41,597 nt of DNA, from contig JAFWOY010000035.1 of NCBI GenBank assembly GCA_017509755.1, positions 1-41,597 of the forward strand, written 5' to 3'. Below the pieces are notes generated by a model. The model made no database searches and was not told the origin of the DNA. It was given only the letters and a program-made list of their open reading frames with translations. Below, piece after piece: positions 7,602 to 15,698 of this stretch. Position numbers and translations under genes: made by a program. This stretch comes from Bacteroidales bacterium. Its GTDB lineage: Bacteria > Bacteroidota > Bacteroidia > Bacteroidales > UBA932. The first letter of the stretch is position 1. Every line of letters begins with the position of its first letter.

Positions 7602-8600
7602 ATGGAAATCAAAGCCCTTGATGTCGCAAAACTGCGCAAGATGACGGGTGCCGGTATGATGGACTGCAAGAAAGCCCTCGTAGAGGCTGAAGGCGACTTC
7701 GACCGTGCCCAGGAGATTATCCGTGAGAAAGGCAAACTCGTGGCCGCCAAACGTGCGGACCGTGAGACCACCGAAGGTGCCGTGAAGGCCCGCGTGGCAG
7801 ACGGCAAAGGTATTCTCGTATGCCTTGGCTGCGAGACCGACTTCGTCTCCCAGAACGCTGAATTCCAGGCCTTGGCCAACGCCATCGCCGATGCCGCCAT
7901 CGCCGCTTGCCCGGCCGACCTCGAAGCCCTCAAGGCTACCCGGATGGCCAATGGCGAAACGGTGGAAGACGCCATTTCCCAGCAGACTGGCAAGAGCGGT
8001 GAGAAACACACGCTCGCTTTCTACGGCAAACTCGAAGCTCCCTATGTGGCTTCCTATGTCCACACCACCAACGGTAAGCTCGGCGCGATCGTCGCTTTCA
8101 ACAAGCCGGTCGATGAGGAACTCGCCAAAGGTATCGCCATCCAGGTCGTGACCATGAACCCGGTCTCCGTTTCTGCGGAAGACTGTCCGGCCGAGGTGGT
8201 TGAGAAAGAGCGCCAGGTCGCCATTGAGAAGACCAAGGAAGAGCAGGTCCGCAAGGCTGTGGAGAACGCGCTGAAGAAAGCCGGCATCAACCCGGCCCAC
8301 TGCGACAGCGAAGACCACATCGAGTCGAACACCGCCAAGGGTTGGCTCACGCCGGAGCAGGCCCAGCAGGCCCGCGAGATCATCGCCAAGGTTTCGGCCG
8401 AGAAGGCTGCCAACCTCCCCGAGCAGATGATCCAGAACATCGCCGCCGGCCGCGTCCAGAAGTTCTTCAAGGAGAGCACCCTGGAGCAGCAGGAATACCA
8501 GATGGGCGACGGCAAGACCCCTGTGAAGGACGTTCTCGCCGCTGCCGACAAGGATGCGAAGATCCTTGCCTTCTATCGCTTCTCGCTCACCGACGAGTAA
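7602..8600 (+). CDS. tsf: Translation elongation factor Ts
   Basis: EF-Ts exchanges GDP for GTP on EF-Tu. The 332-residue product starts with the UBA-like domain (VAKLRKMTGAGMMDCKKAL), then the core signature LVCLGCETDFVSQN near residue 75, the GKLGAIVAFN strand of the second subdomain, and a C-terminal coiled-coil/dimerisation part with QKFFKESTLEQQEYQMGDGKTPVKDVL. Length is slightly above Bacteroides EF-Ts. It is the last gene of the unit and is followed by two hairpins that end transcription. Confidence 0.96.
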   Translation: MEIKALDVAKLRKMTGAGMMDCKKALVEAEGDFDRAQEIIREKGKLVAAKRADRETTEGAVKARVADGKGILVCLGCETDFVSQNAEFQALANAIADAAIAACPADLEALKATRMANGETVEDAISQQTGKSGEKHTLAFYGKLEAPYVASYVHTTNGKLGAIVAFNKPVDEELAKGIAIQVVTMNPVSVSAEDCPAEVVEKERQVAIEKTKEEQVRKAVENALKKAGINPAHCDSEDHIESNTAKGWLTPEQAQQAREIIAKVSAEKAANLPEQMIQNIAAGRVQKFFKESTLEQQEYQMGDGKTPVKDVLAAADKDAKILAFYRFSLTDE

Positions 8601-8607
8601 AGAAAAG

Positions 8608-8666
8608 ATGCCCGGACGAGAGCCGGGCATGATGAAAAAAAAAGGAGCCGCGAGGCTCCTTTTTTA
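8608..8666. terminator. Tandem hairpins, bidirectional terminator between tsf and kbl
   Basis: The first hairpin pairs ATGCCCGG (8608-8615) with CCGGGCAT (8623-8630). The second pairs GGAGCC (8644-8649) with GGCTCC (8654-8659) around GCGA, flanked by nine A on the left and six T on the right, so it works as a terminator in both directions. The kbl stop codon lies on its edge at 8664-8666. Confidence 0.9.
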
Positions 8667-9854
8667 TTTGATTACACCTAATTCTTTGCCGATCTTCGTG
8701 AAGGCTTCGACGCACTTGTCGAGGTGCTCCTTCTCGTGGCCGGCCGAGACCTGGACCCGGATGCGGGCCTGCCCCTTCGGAACGACCGGATAGTAGAAAC
8801 CGGTGACATAGATGCCTTCTTCCTGCAGCCGGGCTGCCATCTTCTGCGACAGCGGCGCATCGTACAGCATCACGGCGCAGATGGCCGATTCGGTAGGCTT
8901 GATGTCGAAGCCGGCCGCTTTCATCCGGCCGATGAAATAGTCGGTATTGGCGTGGAGCTTGTCCTGCAGTTCGTTGGTCTCGCTCATCATCTCGAACATC
9001 TTGATGCCGGCGGCGGCGATCATCGGCGGGATGGAGTTGGAGAACAGATACGGGCGGGAACGCTGGCGGAGCATCGCGATGATCTCTTTCTTACCGGTGG
9101 TGAAACCGCCGACCGCGCCGCCGAAACTCTTGCCCAGGGTGCCGGTCAGGATCTCGATCTTGCCGCGCAGGTTGAAGCGCTCGGTCGTACCGCGGCCCGT
9201 CTTGCCGACGACGCCGGCGGAGTGCGACTCATCGACCATGACCATGGCGTTGTATTTGGTGGCCAAGGCGTAGATCTTGTCGAGCGGGGCGACATTGCCG
9301 TCCATCGAGAAGACACCGTCCGTCACGATGATGCGGTGACGCTGGGCCTGGGCCGTCTTGAGGCAGTTCTCCAGTTCTTCCATGTTGGCGTTGGCATAAC
9401 GGTAGCGCTGGGCCTTGCACAAGCGGACGCCGTCGATGATCGAAGCGTGGTTGAGCGCATCGGAAATGATGGCGTCGTGCTCATCGAGCAGCGGTTCAAA
9501 GACACCGCCGTTGGCGTCGAAGCAGGAAGCGTAAAGAATGGCGTCTTCGGTGCCGAAAAACTCGGAAATCTTCTTTTCGAGTTCTTTGTGCAGGTCGCCG
9601 GTACCGCAGATGAAGCGGACGGACGACATGCCGTAGCCGTGGGTGTCCAATGCTTGCTTGGCCGCTTCGACCAGTTTCGGGTTGTTGGCCAGACCCAGGT
9701 AGTTGTTGGCGCAGAAGTTCAGCACGTCTTTTCCCGGCTCGACTTTGATGGCTGCCTGCTGGGCGGAGGTGATGACGCGTTCCTCTTTGTACAAGCCGGC
9801 TTCACGGATGGATTGAAGTTCGGCTTCCAGATACTTTTGAAAATCGGTATACAT
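8664..9854 (-). CDS. kbl: Glycine C-acetyltransferase (2-amino-3-ketobutyrate CoA ligase)
   Basis: This PLP enzyme cleaves 2-amino-3-ketobutyrate with CoA to glycine and acetyl-CoA, the second step of threonine breakdown. The 396-residue length matches Kbl. Visible landmarks are FCANNYLGLANNP near 47-60, GTGDLHKELE near 84, the cofactor Asp in MVDESHSAG (207-214), and TGTLGKSFGGAVGG with Lys242 as the PLP-binding residue. It belongs to the alpha-oxoamine synthase family; the sequence is much closer to Kbl than to BioF or serine palmitoyltransferase, which share the fold. No threonine dehydrogenase gene is adjacent. It has its own promoter, divergent from acpP. Confidence 0.93.
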   Translation of the reverse strand: MYTDFQKYLEAELQSIREAGLYKEERVITSAQQAAIKVEPGKDVLNFCANNYLGLANNPKLVEAAKQALDTHGYGMSSVRFICGTGDLHKELEKKISEFFGTEDAILYASCFDANGGVFEPLLDEHDAIISDALNHASIIDGVRLCKAQRYRYANANMEELENCLKTAQAQRHRIIVTDGVFSMDGNVAPLDKIYALATKYNAMVMVDESHSAGVVGKTGRGTTERFNLRGKIEILTGTLGKSFGGAVGGFTTGKKEIIAMLRQRSRPYLFSNSIPPMIAAAGIKMFEMMSETNELQDKLHANTDYFIGRMKAAGFDIKPTESAICAVMLYDAPLSQKMAARLQEEGIYVTGFYYPVVPKGQARIRVQVSAGHEKEHLDKCVEAFTKIGKELGVIK

Positions 9855-9879
9855 GGTAAATTGTTATAGTCTGATGTTA

Positions 9880-9911
9880 CAAATATATGAAAATTTGTGA
9901 TTTTCAGCAAA
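9880..9911 (-). promoter_or_regulatory. Promoter of kbl (TTTG-N20-TATATTTG)
   Basis: On the minus strand TTTG (9911-9908) is followed after 20 nt by TATATTTG (9887-9880), a perfect match to the phylum consensus. The leader to the kbl ATG is about 20 nt. Confidence 0.7.
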
Positions 9912-9925
9912 AATTACTTACTTTG
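9894..9925 (+). promoter_or_regulatory. Promoter of acpP-fabF (TTTG-N20-TTACTTTG)
   Basis: TTTG at 9894-9897 and TTACTTTG at 9918-9925 (one mismatch to TAnnTTTG) are 20 nt apart. The element is interleaved with the divergent kbl promoter, so the two polymerases would compete for the same 45 bp. Confidence 0.55.
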
Positions 9926-10005
9926 CGGAATCTTGTCCTCATTAGCGGACCAGATGAACGCAGAAAACAACTAAACCAAATACTATTAACCAAAACCATT
10001 CAATT

Positions 10006-10242
10006 ATGGAAGATATTGCTTCAAAAGTCATCTCCATCATCGTTTACAAACTCGGTGCTGAAGAGAGCGAAGTGACGCCGGCTGCTAGCTTCAAGAACGA
10101 TCTGGGCGCCGATTCCCTCGACACCGTCGAACTGATCATGGAGTTTGAGAAAGAGTTTAATATCACCATTCCTGACGACGTCGCCGAAAAGATTTCGACT
10201 GTCCAGGATGCGATTGACTACATCAAGGCCAACGTCCAGTAG
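10006..10242 (+). CDS. acpP: Acyl carrier protein
   Basis: This 78-residue acidic four-helix protein carries growing acyl chains for fatty acid and lipid A synthesis. The phosphopantetheine site is Ser37 in the motif [11 protein letters not shown]. The ATG at 10006 lies in an A-rich context about 75 nt from the predicted transcript start. fabF follows after only 3 nt, the common acpP-fabF pair, so both are made from one transcript. Confidence 0.97.
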   Translation: MEDIASKVISIIVYKLGAEESEVTPAASFKNDLGADSLDTVELIMEFEKEFNITIPDDVAEKISTVQDAIDYIKANVQ

Positions 10243-10245
10243 CCT

Positions 10246-11499
10246 ATGCCTAGGAAAAGGGTTGTCGTAACGGGGATCGGCACCATCAATCCCCTGGGGA
10301 ACGATGTCGCGGAATATTTCCGCAATCTCGACCGGGGCGTCAGCGGTGCAAGACTCATCGACCGTTTCGATACCACCCTTTTCAAGACCCGTTTCGCGTG
10401 CGAGATTCCGGATTATAATCCGGCCCGCTTCCCTGAGGCCATTGACCGCAAGGAAGTGCGCAAGACCGACCTCTTTACCCAGTTTGCGATGATCGCGGCG
10501 GCGGAAGCCGTCCGTGACAGCAAGTTGGATCTGGATAGCATCGACCTGAAGCGGGTAGGTGTCGTTGTCGGTTCGGGCGTCGGCGGAATCAACACCCTTA
10601 TGGCGGAAGCAGGATCCTATATTGAGGCGGGTGAACCGCGCTTCAGCCCTTTCCTGGTTCCGAAATTCATTACCAACATCGCTTCGGGCCACATTGCCAT
10701 CAAGTATGGTTTCCGTGGCCCGAATTTCGGTGTTTCCTCCGCCTGCGCCACTTCGGCCCATGCCATCCTGACGGCAGCTTCCCAGATTCAGTTGGGACGT
10801 GCCGACATCATGATTTCCGGTGGTACCGAAGCGCCGATTTCCGAGCCGGGTATCGGCGGTTTCAACTCGGCCCATGCCCTTTCGACCAACAATGCGGAAT
10901 ACCAGACGGCCTCCCGTCCTTTCGACAAGACCCGCGACGGGTTCGTCATGGGCGAAGGCGCGGCCATCCTTGTGGTTGAAGAGTATGAGCACGCCTTGCG
11001 TCGTGGCGCCAAGATTTATGCGGAAATTGCCGGGTTCGGCATGACCTGCGATGCCTGGCACATCACGGCGCCGCGCGAAGACGGCGAGAGCGCAGCCGAC
11101 GCCATGGAACTGGCGCTCCGGGAGGCGGGCCTCGTGCCGGCCGATGTCGATTACATCAATGCCCATGGCACTTCTACGCCGCTGGGCGACAAGGCCGAAC
11201 TGCACGCTGTCAAGAGTGTTTTCGGAGACGATGCTTACAAGGTCAACATCAGTTCCACGAAGTCGATGACCGGTCACATGATGGGCGCGGCCGGCGCTGT
11301 CGAAGCGCTGGCGTGCATCCATGCCATCCGCGACGGTGTGATTCCGCCGACCATCAATTTCAAAGTCGAGGACGAGGGCATCGACTACCGGCTCAATCTG
11401 ACCCTCAACGAAAAACAGGAGCGCACCGTCCGCGTTGCCATCAGCAACAACTTCGGTTTCGGCGGGCAGAATGCCAGCCTTGTCTTCCGCGCCTTGTAA
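10246..11499 (+). CDS. fabF: 3-oxoacyl-[acyl-carrier-protein] synthase II
   Basis: FabF condenses malonyl-ACP with acyl-ACP in fatty acid elongation. The 417-residue protein has the thiolase-fold Cys-His-His triad: Cys167 in SSACATS, His307 in NAHGTSTPLGD and His344 in TKSMTGHMMGAAGA, plus the C-terminal SNNFGFGGQNASL loop. Length and motifs match FabF rather than FabB or FabH. It is translated directly behind acpP. The gene ends 7 nt before the stop of the convergent DUF4270 gene and no terminator hairpin is seen in that gap. Confidence 0.96.
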   Translation: MPRKRVVVTGIGTINPLGNDVAEYFRNLDRGVSGARLIDRFDTTLFKTRFACEIPDYNPARFPEAIDRKEVRKTDLFTQFAMIAAAEAVRDSKLDLDSIDLKRVGVVVGSGVGGINTLMAEAGSYIEAGEPRFSPFLVPKFITNIASGHIAIKYGFRGPNFGVSSACATSAHAILTAASQIQLGRADIMISGGTEAPISEPGIGGFNSAHALSTNNAEYQTASRPFDKTRDGFVMGEGAAILVVEEYEHALRRGAKIYAEIAGFGMTCDAWHITAPREDGESAADAMELALREAGLVPADVDYINAHGTSTPLGDKAELHAVKSVFGDDAYKVNISSTKSMTGHMMGAAGAVEALACIHAIRDGVIPPTINFKVEDEGIDYRLNLTLNEKQERTVRVAISNNFGFGGQNASLVFRAL

Positions 11500-11506
11500 A
11501 CAGCGT

Positions 11507-12865
11507 TTATTTCAGGACAGAATAAGTCAGCCTGAGGACAGGGTGACGTGCGGCGCTTGTACCGTTGAGCCGCGTCTTCGTATAGTAGAAGTTGTCTGCG
11601 TAATGATAGGTCAGGCCCGTGGTGTTGTTGTAGAAACTGTAGATGGGCATGAACCACAGGTCATCTGCTTCCGTGAGATCACTGTCCGCCTTGCGGAGCA
11701 GGCTCTGGAGGTAGAGGCTGATGTTCGACTTGTATTGCAGGAGAGAGCGGTCGATGGCGCCATTCTCCAGCTCCGTATTGTTGATCTCACTGATGGGCGC
11801 GTAATAAGGATAGCCTTTGGCTGTCTTTGTCTTACGGCAGGGATACAGGGTGGGGGCGCTGAACTTGAACTGGGTCCGGTCGCCGTCGTATTCGAAGGGG
11901 AATTCCACGGTTGCCTTGGCAATGACGAGGTCCTGTTCCGGAATCTGCTGGCTGTCTGCCCATTCTTTGATCAGGCGTTTGATGGCACTGGCCTTGAGAT
12001 AGGGCTTGCTGCCGGTAAGGCCTTGCACGGTAATCCCTTCGCGGGCGTCCGAAGAAGTCTGCAGGGTATGATAGAGGTTGATGGTGTAGTTTTCACCCAG
12101 GGCGAAATAGGCTTGGGAAGCTTTCCGGTTGCCCTCATCATCGGTGTATTCCCAAGAGAGTATAAGGTAGGAGGATGTCAGGTCGAACAGCGTCAGGCGG
12201 CCTTCCTGGTCGGGAAATACCTGCGCATCGTCCGGATAATCGCCGCGGAGGCAGAAACCGTAGAATTGTTTCATGAAAAGTTCGGCGCTGTCACGCGTCG
12301 CCATCGGGATCCGGAGCAGCTGCTCGCCGATTTCTTGCTTGAGGTCGATGGACCAGGCTTCTCCGCCTGTATAGACGACACCTCCCAGGGAGACAGGTTC
12401 AGGGTCGTAATAAGGCTTCTTGAAGCGTTCGACCGTGCCATTGACATCGGACGAGTCGAGTTCGAAGTTCAGCCGGTGGACATAGAGGTTTTGCGGGATA
12501 TTGCGCTGGTCGTCCTGCATGACCAGGGTGGTGTCGCACGCAAAACTGAGATAAACGCGTTTGACGACGGGATTGCTGCCCCATACGACCGAATCGACGG
12601 ACGATGTGACGGACATCAGGCCCTCGGAGTAGAATTCGGTGCCGATGTTACCGACGGTGATGGAGTTGGAGACACAGCTCTGCAAGTCGGCGGTGGCCCG
12701 GGTCTCTTCAATGGGAAGGTCGAGGGTTGCGGTCTTTATGGTGATGTCCTGGCTGGTCGGAACCAGCGCAGAACCCAGTGTGTTGTCGGTGTTGATGCAG
12801 GATGCGAGGCAGAACAGGGCAAGCAAGGCAGCCAGGCCCAGGAAAACCCCAGTATGTTTCATCAT
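11507..12865 (-). CDS. DUF4270 family lipoprotein
   Basis: This 452-residue protein starts with a lipoprotein signal whose lipobox is CLASC (Cys23), so it should be surface or outer-membrane anchored. The body carries DUF4270 features: the N-terminal segment with LGSALVPTSQDI, followed by SVDSVVWGSNPVVKRVYLSF, and a C-terminal strand-rich region ending HPVLRLTYSV. Function is unknown. It overlaps the end of the upstream starch-synthase-like gene by 4 nt (ATGA), which points to coupled translation, and this pairing recurs in the phylum. Either of the two adjacent Met codons could start it. Confidence 0.85.
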   Translation of the reverse strand: MMKHTGVFLGLAALLALFCLASCINTDNTLGSALVPTSQDITIKTATLDLPIEETRATADLQSCVSNSITVGNIGTEFYSEGLMSVTSSVDSVVWGSNPVVKRVYLSFACDTTLVMQDDQRNIPQNLYVHRLNFELDSSDVNGTVERFKKPYYDPEPVSLGGVVYTGGEAWSIDLKQEIGEQLLRIPMATRDSAELFMKQFYGFCLRGDYPDDAQVFPDQEGRLTLFDLTSSYLILSWEYTDDEGNRKASQAYFALGENYTINLYHTLQTSSDAREGITVQGLTGSKPYLKASAIKRLIKEWADSQQIPEQDLVIAKATVEFPFEYDGDRTQFKFSAPTLYPCRKTKTAKGYPYYAPISEINNTELENGAIDRSLLQYKSNISLYLQSLLRKADSDLTEADDLWFMPIYSFYNNTTGLTYHYADNFYYTKTRLNGTSAARHPVLRLTYSVLK

Positions 12866-13689
12866 TTTTTCTTTAAAAGGTCGTCGTAAAACTCGTTGTA
12901 TTGACGGACGTAAGGGCCTCCTTCCTTGGTAATGGGGACATAAGGCAGGACCGGAATCCCGCGCTCCCGGGCGAAAGCGGCCAATTGCGGATCGATGGCC
13001 GGCACGCCGGCGATGATGCCGTCCGCATACTGGATGGCCAGTTTCGCAAGATTTATGCCATCGGGCTGGGCGAGGACGGCGACGTCCCCGGGCGAAAGGT
13101 TCTCGGTCATCATCTTCTCGGCAAGGTTGTCGCTGAAGCGGGCATCAAGCCGTTCGTTGTAGAGCGAGAGCACCACCTTGGCCTCGGTAAAGATCGGATC
13201 TTCATGATAGACTTTCTTCAGGTACAACGGCAGGAAATGGGAAATCCAGCCCTGGCAGTGTACGATGTCGGGTTTCCAGCGGAGCTTCTTCACGGTCTCG
13301 AGCACGCCGCGCGCGAAGAAGATGGCCCGTTCGTCGTTATCCTTGAAATCTTTGCCTTCTGCGTCCTGGTAGATGAATTTGCGATGGAAGTAGTCCTCAT
13401 TGTCGATGAAGTAAACCTGCATGCGGGCAGAGGAGATGGAGGAAACCTTGATGACCAGCGGGCGGTCTGCATTGTTGATGACGAGGTTCATGCCGGACAG
13501 CCGGATAACCTCGTGCAATTGGTTACGGCGCTCGTTGATCGTGCCGTAACGCGGCATGAAGGAGCGAATCTCCTTGCCGCTCTCCTGAATCCCCTGCGGG
13601 AGATACCTTCCCAGCACAGCTATGTCTGTTTCAGGCATATAGGGGAAGATCTCGGAGTTCACGAACAGTACTCTTGCAGGTTCTTCCAT
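12862..13689 (-). CDS. Short glycogen/starch synthase-like protein (GT5 N-terminal domain only)
   Basis: The 275-residue product resembles the N-terminal Rossmann half of GT5 glycogen synthases: RVLFVNSEIFPYMPETDIAVLGRYLPQGIQ at the start (where the donor-binding K-T/S-G-G-L-x-D loop would sit), SFMPRYGTINERRNQL, and KPDIVHCQGWISHFLPLYLK near residue 150. The C-terminal nucleotide-binding domain of full-length GlgA (about 480 residues) is absent, and the usual KTGGL motif is not conserved. Short forms like this are found throughout Bacteroidales next to DUF4270 genes. Whether it makes glucan is doubtful. I chose the Met at 13689 because the upstream in-frame ATG lies on the far side of the -7 box. 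Confidence 0.75.
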   Translation of the reverse strand: MEEPARVLFVNSEIFPYMPETDIAVLGRYLPQGIQESGKEIRSFMPRYGTINERRNQLHEVIRLSGMNLVINNADRPLVIKVSSISSARMQVYFIDNEDYFHRKFIYQDAEGKDFKDNDERAIFFARGVLETVKKLRWKPDIVHCQGWISHFLPLYLKKVYHEDPIFTEAKVVLSLYNERLDARFSDNLAEKMMTENLSPGDVAVLAQPDGINLAKLAIQYADGIIAGVPAIDPQLAAFARERGIPVLPYVPITKEGGPYVRQYNEFYDDLLKKK

Positions 13690-13719
13690 CTTTAAAGTCG
13701 TTTTAAGGCAAATTCGATA

Positions 13720-13727
13720 CAAAGGTA
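13720..13727 (-). promoter_or_regulatory. -7 box (TACCTTTG) for the starch-synthase-like gene
   Basis: TACCTTTG on the minus strand is an exact consensus match about 31 nt before the chosen start. No clear -33 TTTG is seen. Confidence 0.5.
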
Positions 13728-13742
13728 ACAAAATTTTTTGAT

Positions 13743-13750
13743 TATCTTTG
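13743..13750 (+). promoter_or_regulatory. -7 box (TATCTTTG) for ftsX operon
   Basis: TATCTTTG matches TAnnTTTG and ends 16 nt before the ftsX ATG, predicting a very short leader. It is back to back with the minus-strand box at 13720-13727. A -33 element is not obvious. Confidence 0.5.
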
Positions 13751-13766
13751 TAACTCCTTCCTGAAA

Positions 13767-14645
13767 ATGGCGAAGAAAGCTAAAAATATAGTTTACAAGC
13801 GGTTGATCCGTTCTTACGTCACCTCGGTCATCAGTATCTCACTGGTGCTGGTGCTGGTGGCGGCTGCCGCCGTTTTCGCGGCCAATGCCGGCAGCGTGGC
13901 CCGCTGGTTCAAGGAAAACATGGCCGTTTCGGTGCTCCTCAAGCAGTCCACTACCGAGAAAGAAGGACGCGCCCTCGCCGATGCGCTCGCCGCGCGTCCA
14001 TACGTCAAGGAGAGCCGCTTCATCTCGAAAGAGGAAGGGGCCGAGGAGATGAAAGGCCTGCTCGGGGAAGATTTCCTCTCGGTTTTTGAAAGTTCTCCGA
14101 TTCCGATTTCGATCGACCTGAAACTGGACGGGGATTTTATCACCGCAGATTCGCTGGAAGTCATCAAGGCCGACCTGCTGGCGGACCGCCACGTCGAAGA
14201 AGTGGTGTACCAGGAGTCGCTGGTCGAGGCGCTCAATGCCAACCTGCGGCGGATCAGCCTGGTGCTCGGCATCGTGATCCTGCTGCTGCTGGTCATTTCC
14301 TTTGCCTTGATCAGCAATACCGTGCGACTCAATATCTATGCCCGGCGCTTTACGATCCATACGATGAGCCTGGTGGGGGCGAAGCGCTCCTTCATCGCCC
14401 GGCCTTTCCTGTGGCAGGCGGTCATCCAGGGCGCCGTAGCGGGCATCATCGCTGCAGTCCTGCTGTATGCCGGCCTCCACTGGGCGGGACGCGGCTCCGA
14501 CCTGCTGGCTTCGCTGCTCGACATGCGGCTGGTCTGGCTGGTGCTGGTCGGCACAATCCTGCTGGGCATTGCCATCTGTGTAGTATCCACCCTGTTCGTG
14601 GTGCGCCGCGTGGCCTATGTCTCCAAAGACGATTTGTATTATTAA
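13767..14645 (+). CDS. ftsX: Cell division protein FtsX
   Basis: FtsX is the membrane subunit of the FtsEX ABC-type complex, which controls cell-wall hydrolases at the division site. The 292-residue protein has one N-terminal membrane helix (about residues 18-40), a periplasmic domain of about 120 residues, then three C-terminal membrane helices (about 165-185, 215-240 and 255-280), the normal FtsX topology. The conserved RLNIYARRFTIHTMSLVGA segment after TM2 is the FtsE coupling region. ftsE is not adjacent, which is usual in this phylum. The gene heads an envelope cluster with a DUF3098 gene, uppP and lpxH. Confidence 0.93.
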   Translation: MAKKAKNIVYKRLIRSYVTSVISISLVLVLVAAAAVFAANAGSVARWFKENMAVSVLLKQSTTEKEGRALADALAARPYVKESRFISKEEGAEEMKGLLGEDFLSVFESSPIPISIDLKLDGDFITADSLEVIKADLLADRHVEEVVYQESLVEALNANLRRISLVLGIVILLLLVISFALISNTVRLNIYARRFTIHTMSLVGAKRSFIARPFLWQAVIQGAVAGIIAAVLLYAGLHWAGRGSDLLASLLDMRLVWLVLVGTILLGIAICVVSTLFVVRRVAYVSKDDLYY

Positions 14646-14654
14646 AAACAGAAT

Positions 14655-14894
14655 ATGCTCATGGCAAATTTCTCCATGCCTTCCAAAAATGTGAAGATCA
14701 TCGGCATCGGGCTGTTGGTGATGGTCCTCGGCTTCGTCCTGATGCTCGGGGGCGGCTCGTCCGATCCGAATGTGTTCAATCCTGCGATGTTCAATTTCCG
14801 CCGGCTCGTGATCGCGCCGATCGTGATCGTCCTGGGTATCGCGGTCATCATCTATGGTATCATGAAAACGCCGCGCGACGGCGGGGAGGTTTAG
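14655..14894 (+). CDS. DUF3098 family small membrane protein
   Basis: A 79-residue protein (77 if it starts at the second Met, 14661) with two membrane helices, roughly residues 15-33 and 50-68, joined by a short loop SSDPNVFNPAMFNFRR. The order ftsX, DUF3098, uppP is conserved in Bacteroidota, so a role at the division site or in envelope growth is likely, but no activity is known. It lies 9 nt after ftsX and 3 nt before uppP, so it is in the same operon. Confidence 0.88.
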   Translation: MLMANFSMPSKNVKIIGIGLLVMVLGFVLMLGGGSSDPNVFNPAMFNFRRLVIAPIVIVLGIAVIIYGIMKTPRDGGEV

Positions 14895-14897
14895 ACC

Positions 14898-15692
14898 ATG
14901 AGTTCCTTGGAAGCCATCATCCTGGGCTTGGTCCAGGGCTTGACAGAATTCCTGCCCGTCAGCAGCAGCGGCCATCTGGCCATTGGAAAAGCCCTTTTCG
15001 GGATTGAAACCTCCGACCTGAGTTTCGAGGTCGCGGTCCATGCCGCTACGGTGCTGGCCACGATCGTCGTTTTCTGGAAAGACATCGTCGCCCTGTTGAA
15101 GGGTCTCTTCAAGTGGCAGATGAACAGCGAAACGCGTTTCATCCTGCTCATCCTGCTCTCGATGATTCCCGTGTTCATCGTGGGCATGTTCTTCAAGGAT
15201 TCCGTGGAAGCCTTGTTCGGCAACGGCCTGCTCGTGGTGGGTTGCGCTTTGCTGGTGACGGCCCTGCTTCTCTTCCTGTCCGAGACGCTGACCGCGCGCC
15301 GGGCCGGGGAAGGGGGGAAGGTTACCTGGAAATCCGCCCTGTGGATGGGTCTTGCCCAGGCCATTGCCGTCGTGCCGGGCCTCTCCCGCAGCGGCTCGAC
15401 CATCGCGGCCGGTTTACTGAGCGGTGTTTCGAAGCAGGAGGTCACGCGCTTCTCTTTCCTGATGGTGCTTGTTCCGATTCTCGGTGAGGCGTTCCTCGAC
15501 GTGGTAGGTGGTGATTTCGCCGCCAGCAGCGTCGGCGTGCTGCCGCTGGTGCTGGGCTTTCTCGCCGCGTTCGTTTCCGGCCTGTTCGCCTGCAAGGTGA
15601 TGATCGCCATCGTCAAGCGGGCCCGCCTGAAATGGTTCGCGCTCTACTGCGTCCTGGTCGGTGCCGCCTGCATCGTATCCACGCTGGTATAA
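14898..15692 (+). CDS. uppP: Undecaprenyl-diphosphatase (BacA/UppP)
   Basis: UppP recycles the lipid carrier undecaprenyl pyrophosphate to the monophosphate at the membrane, feeding peptidoglycan and O-antigen synthesis. The 264-residue polytopic protein shows both family motifs: LGLVQGLTEFLPVSSSGHL near residues 10-28, with the Glu-rich (E/Q)xxxE-type site and the SSSGH stretch, and AIAVVPGLSRSGSTIAAGL near 155-175 with the catalytic PGxSRSG. About eight membrane helices can be seen. The gene is sandwiched between the DUF3098 gene and lpxH with almost no spacing. Confidence 0.95.
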   Translation: MSSLEAIILGLVQGLTEFLPVSSSGHLAIGKALFGIETSDLSFEVAVHAATVLATIVVFWKDIVALLKGLFKWQMNSETRFILLILLSMIPVFIVGMFFKDSVEALFGNGLLVVGCALLVTALLLFLSETLTARRAGEGGKVTWKSALWMGLAQAIAVVPGLSRSGSTIAAGLLSGVSKQEVTRFSFLMVLVPILGEAFLDVVGGDFAASSVGVLPLVLGFLAAFVSGLFACKVMIAIVKRARLKWFALYCVLVGAACIVSTLV

Positions 15693-15698
15693 GTGCTT

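Noticed and set aside
11435..12889. 484-residue plus-strand open frame opposite the DUF4270 gene
   Set aside because: The minus strand has a lipobox, family motifs and a coupled neighbour; the plus frame has none.
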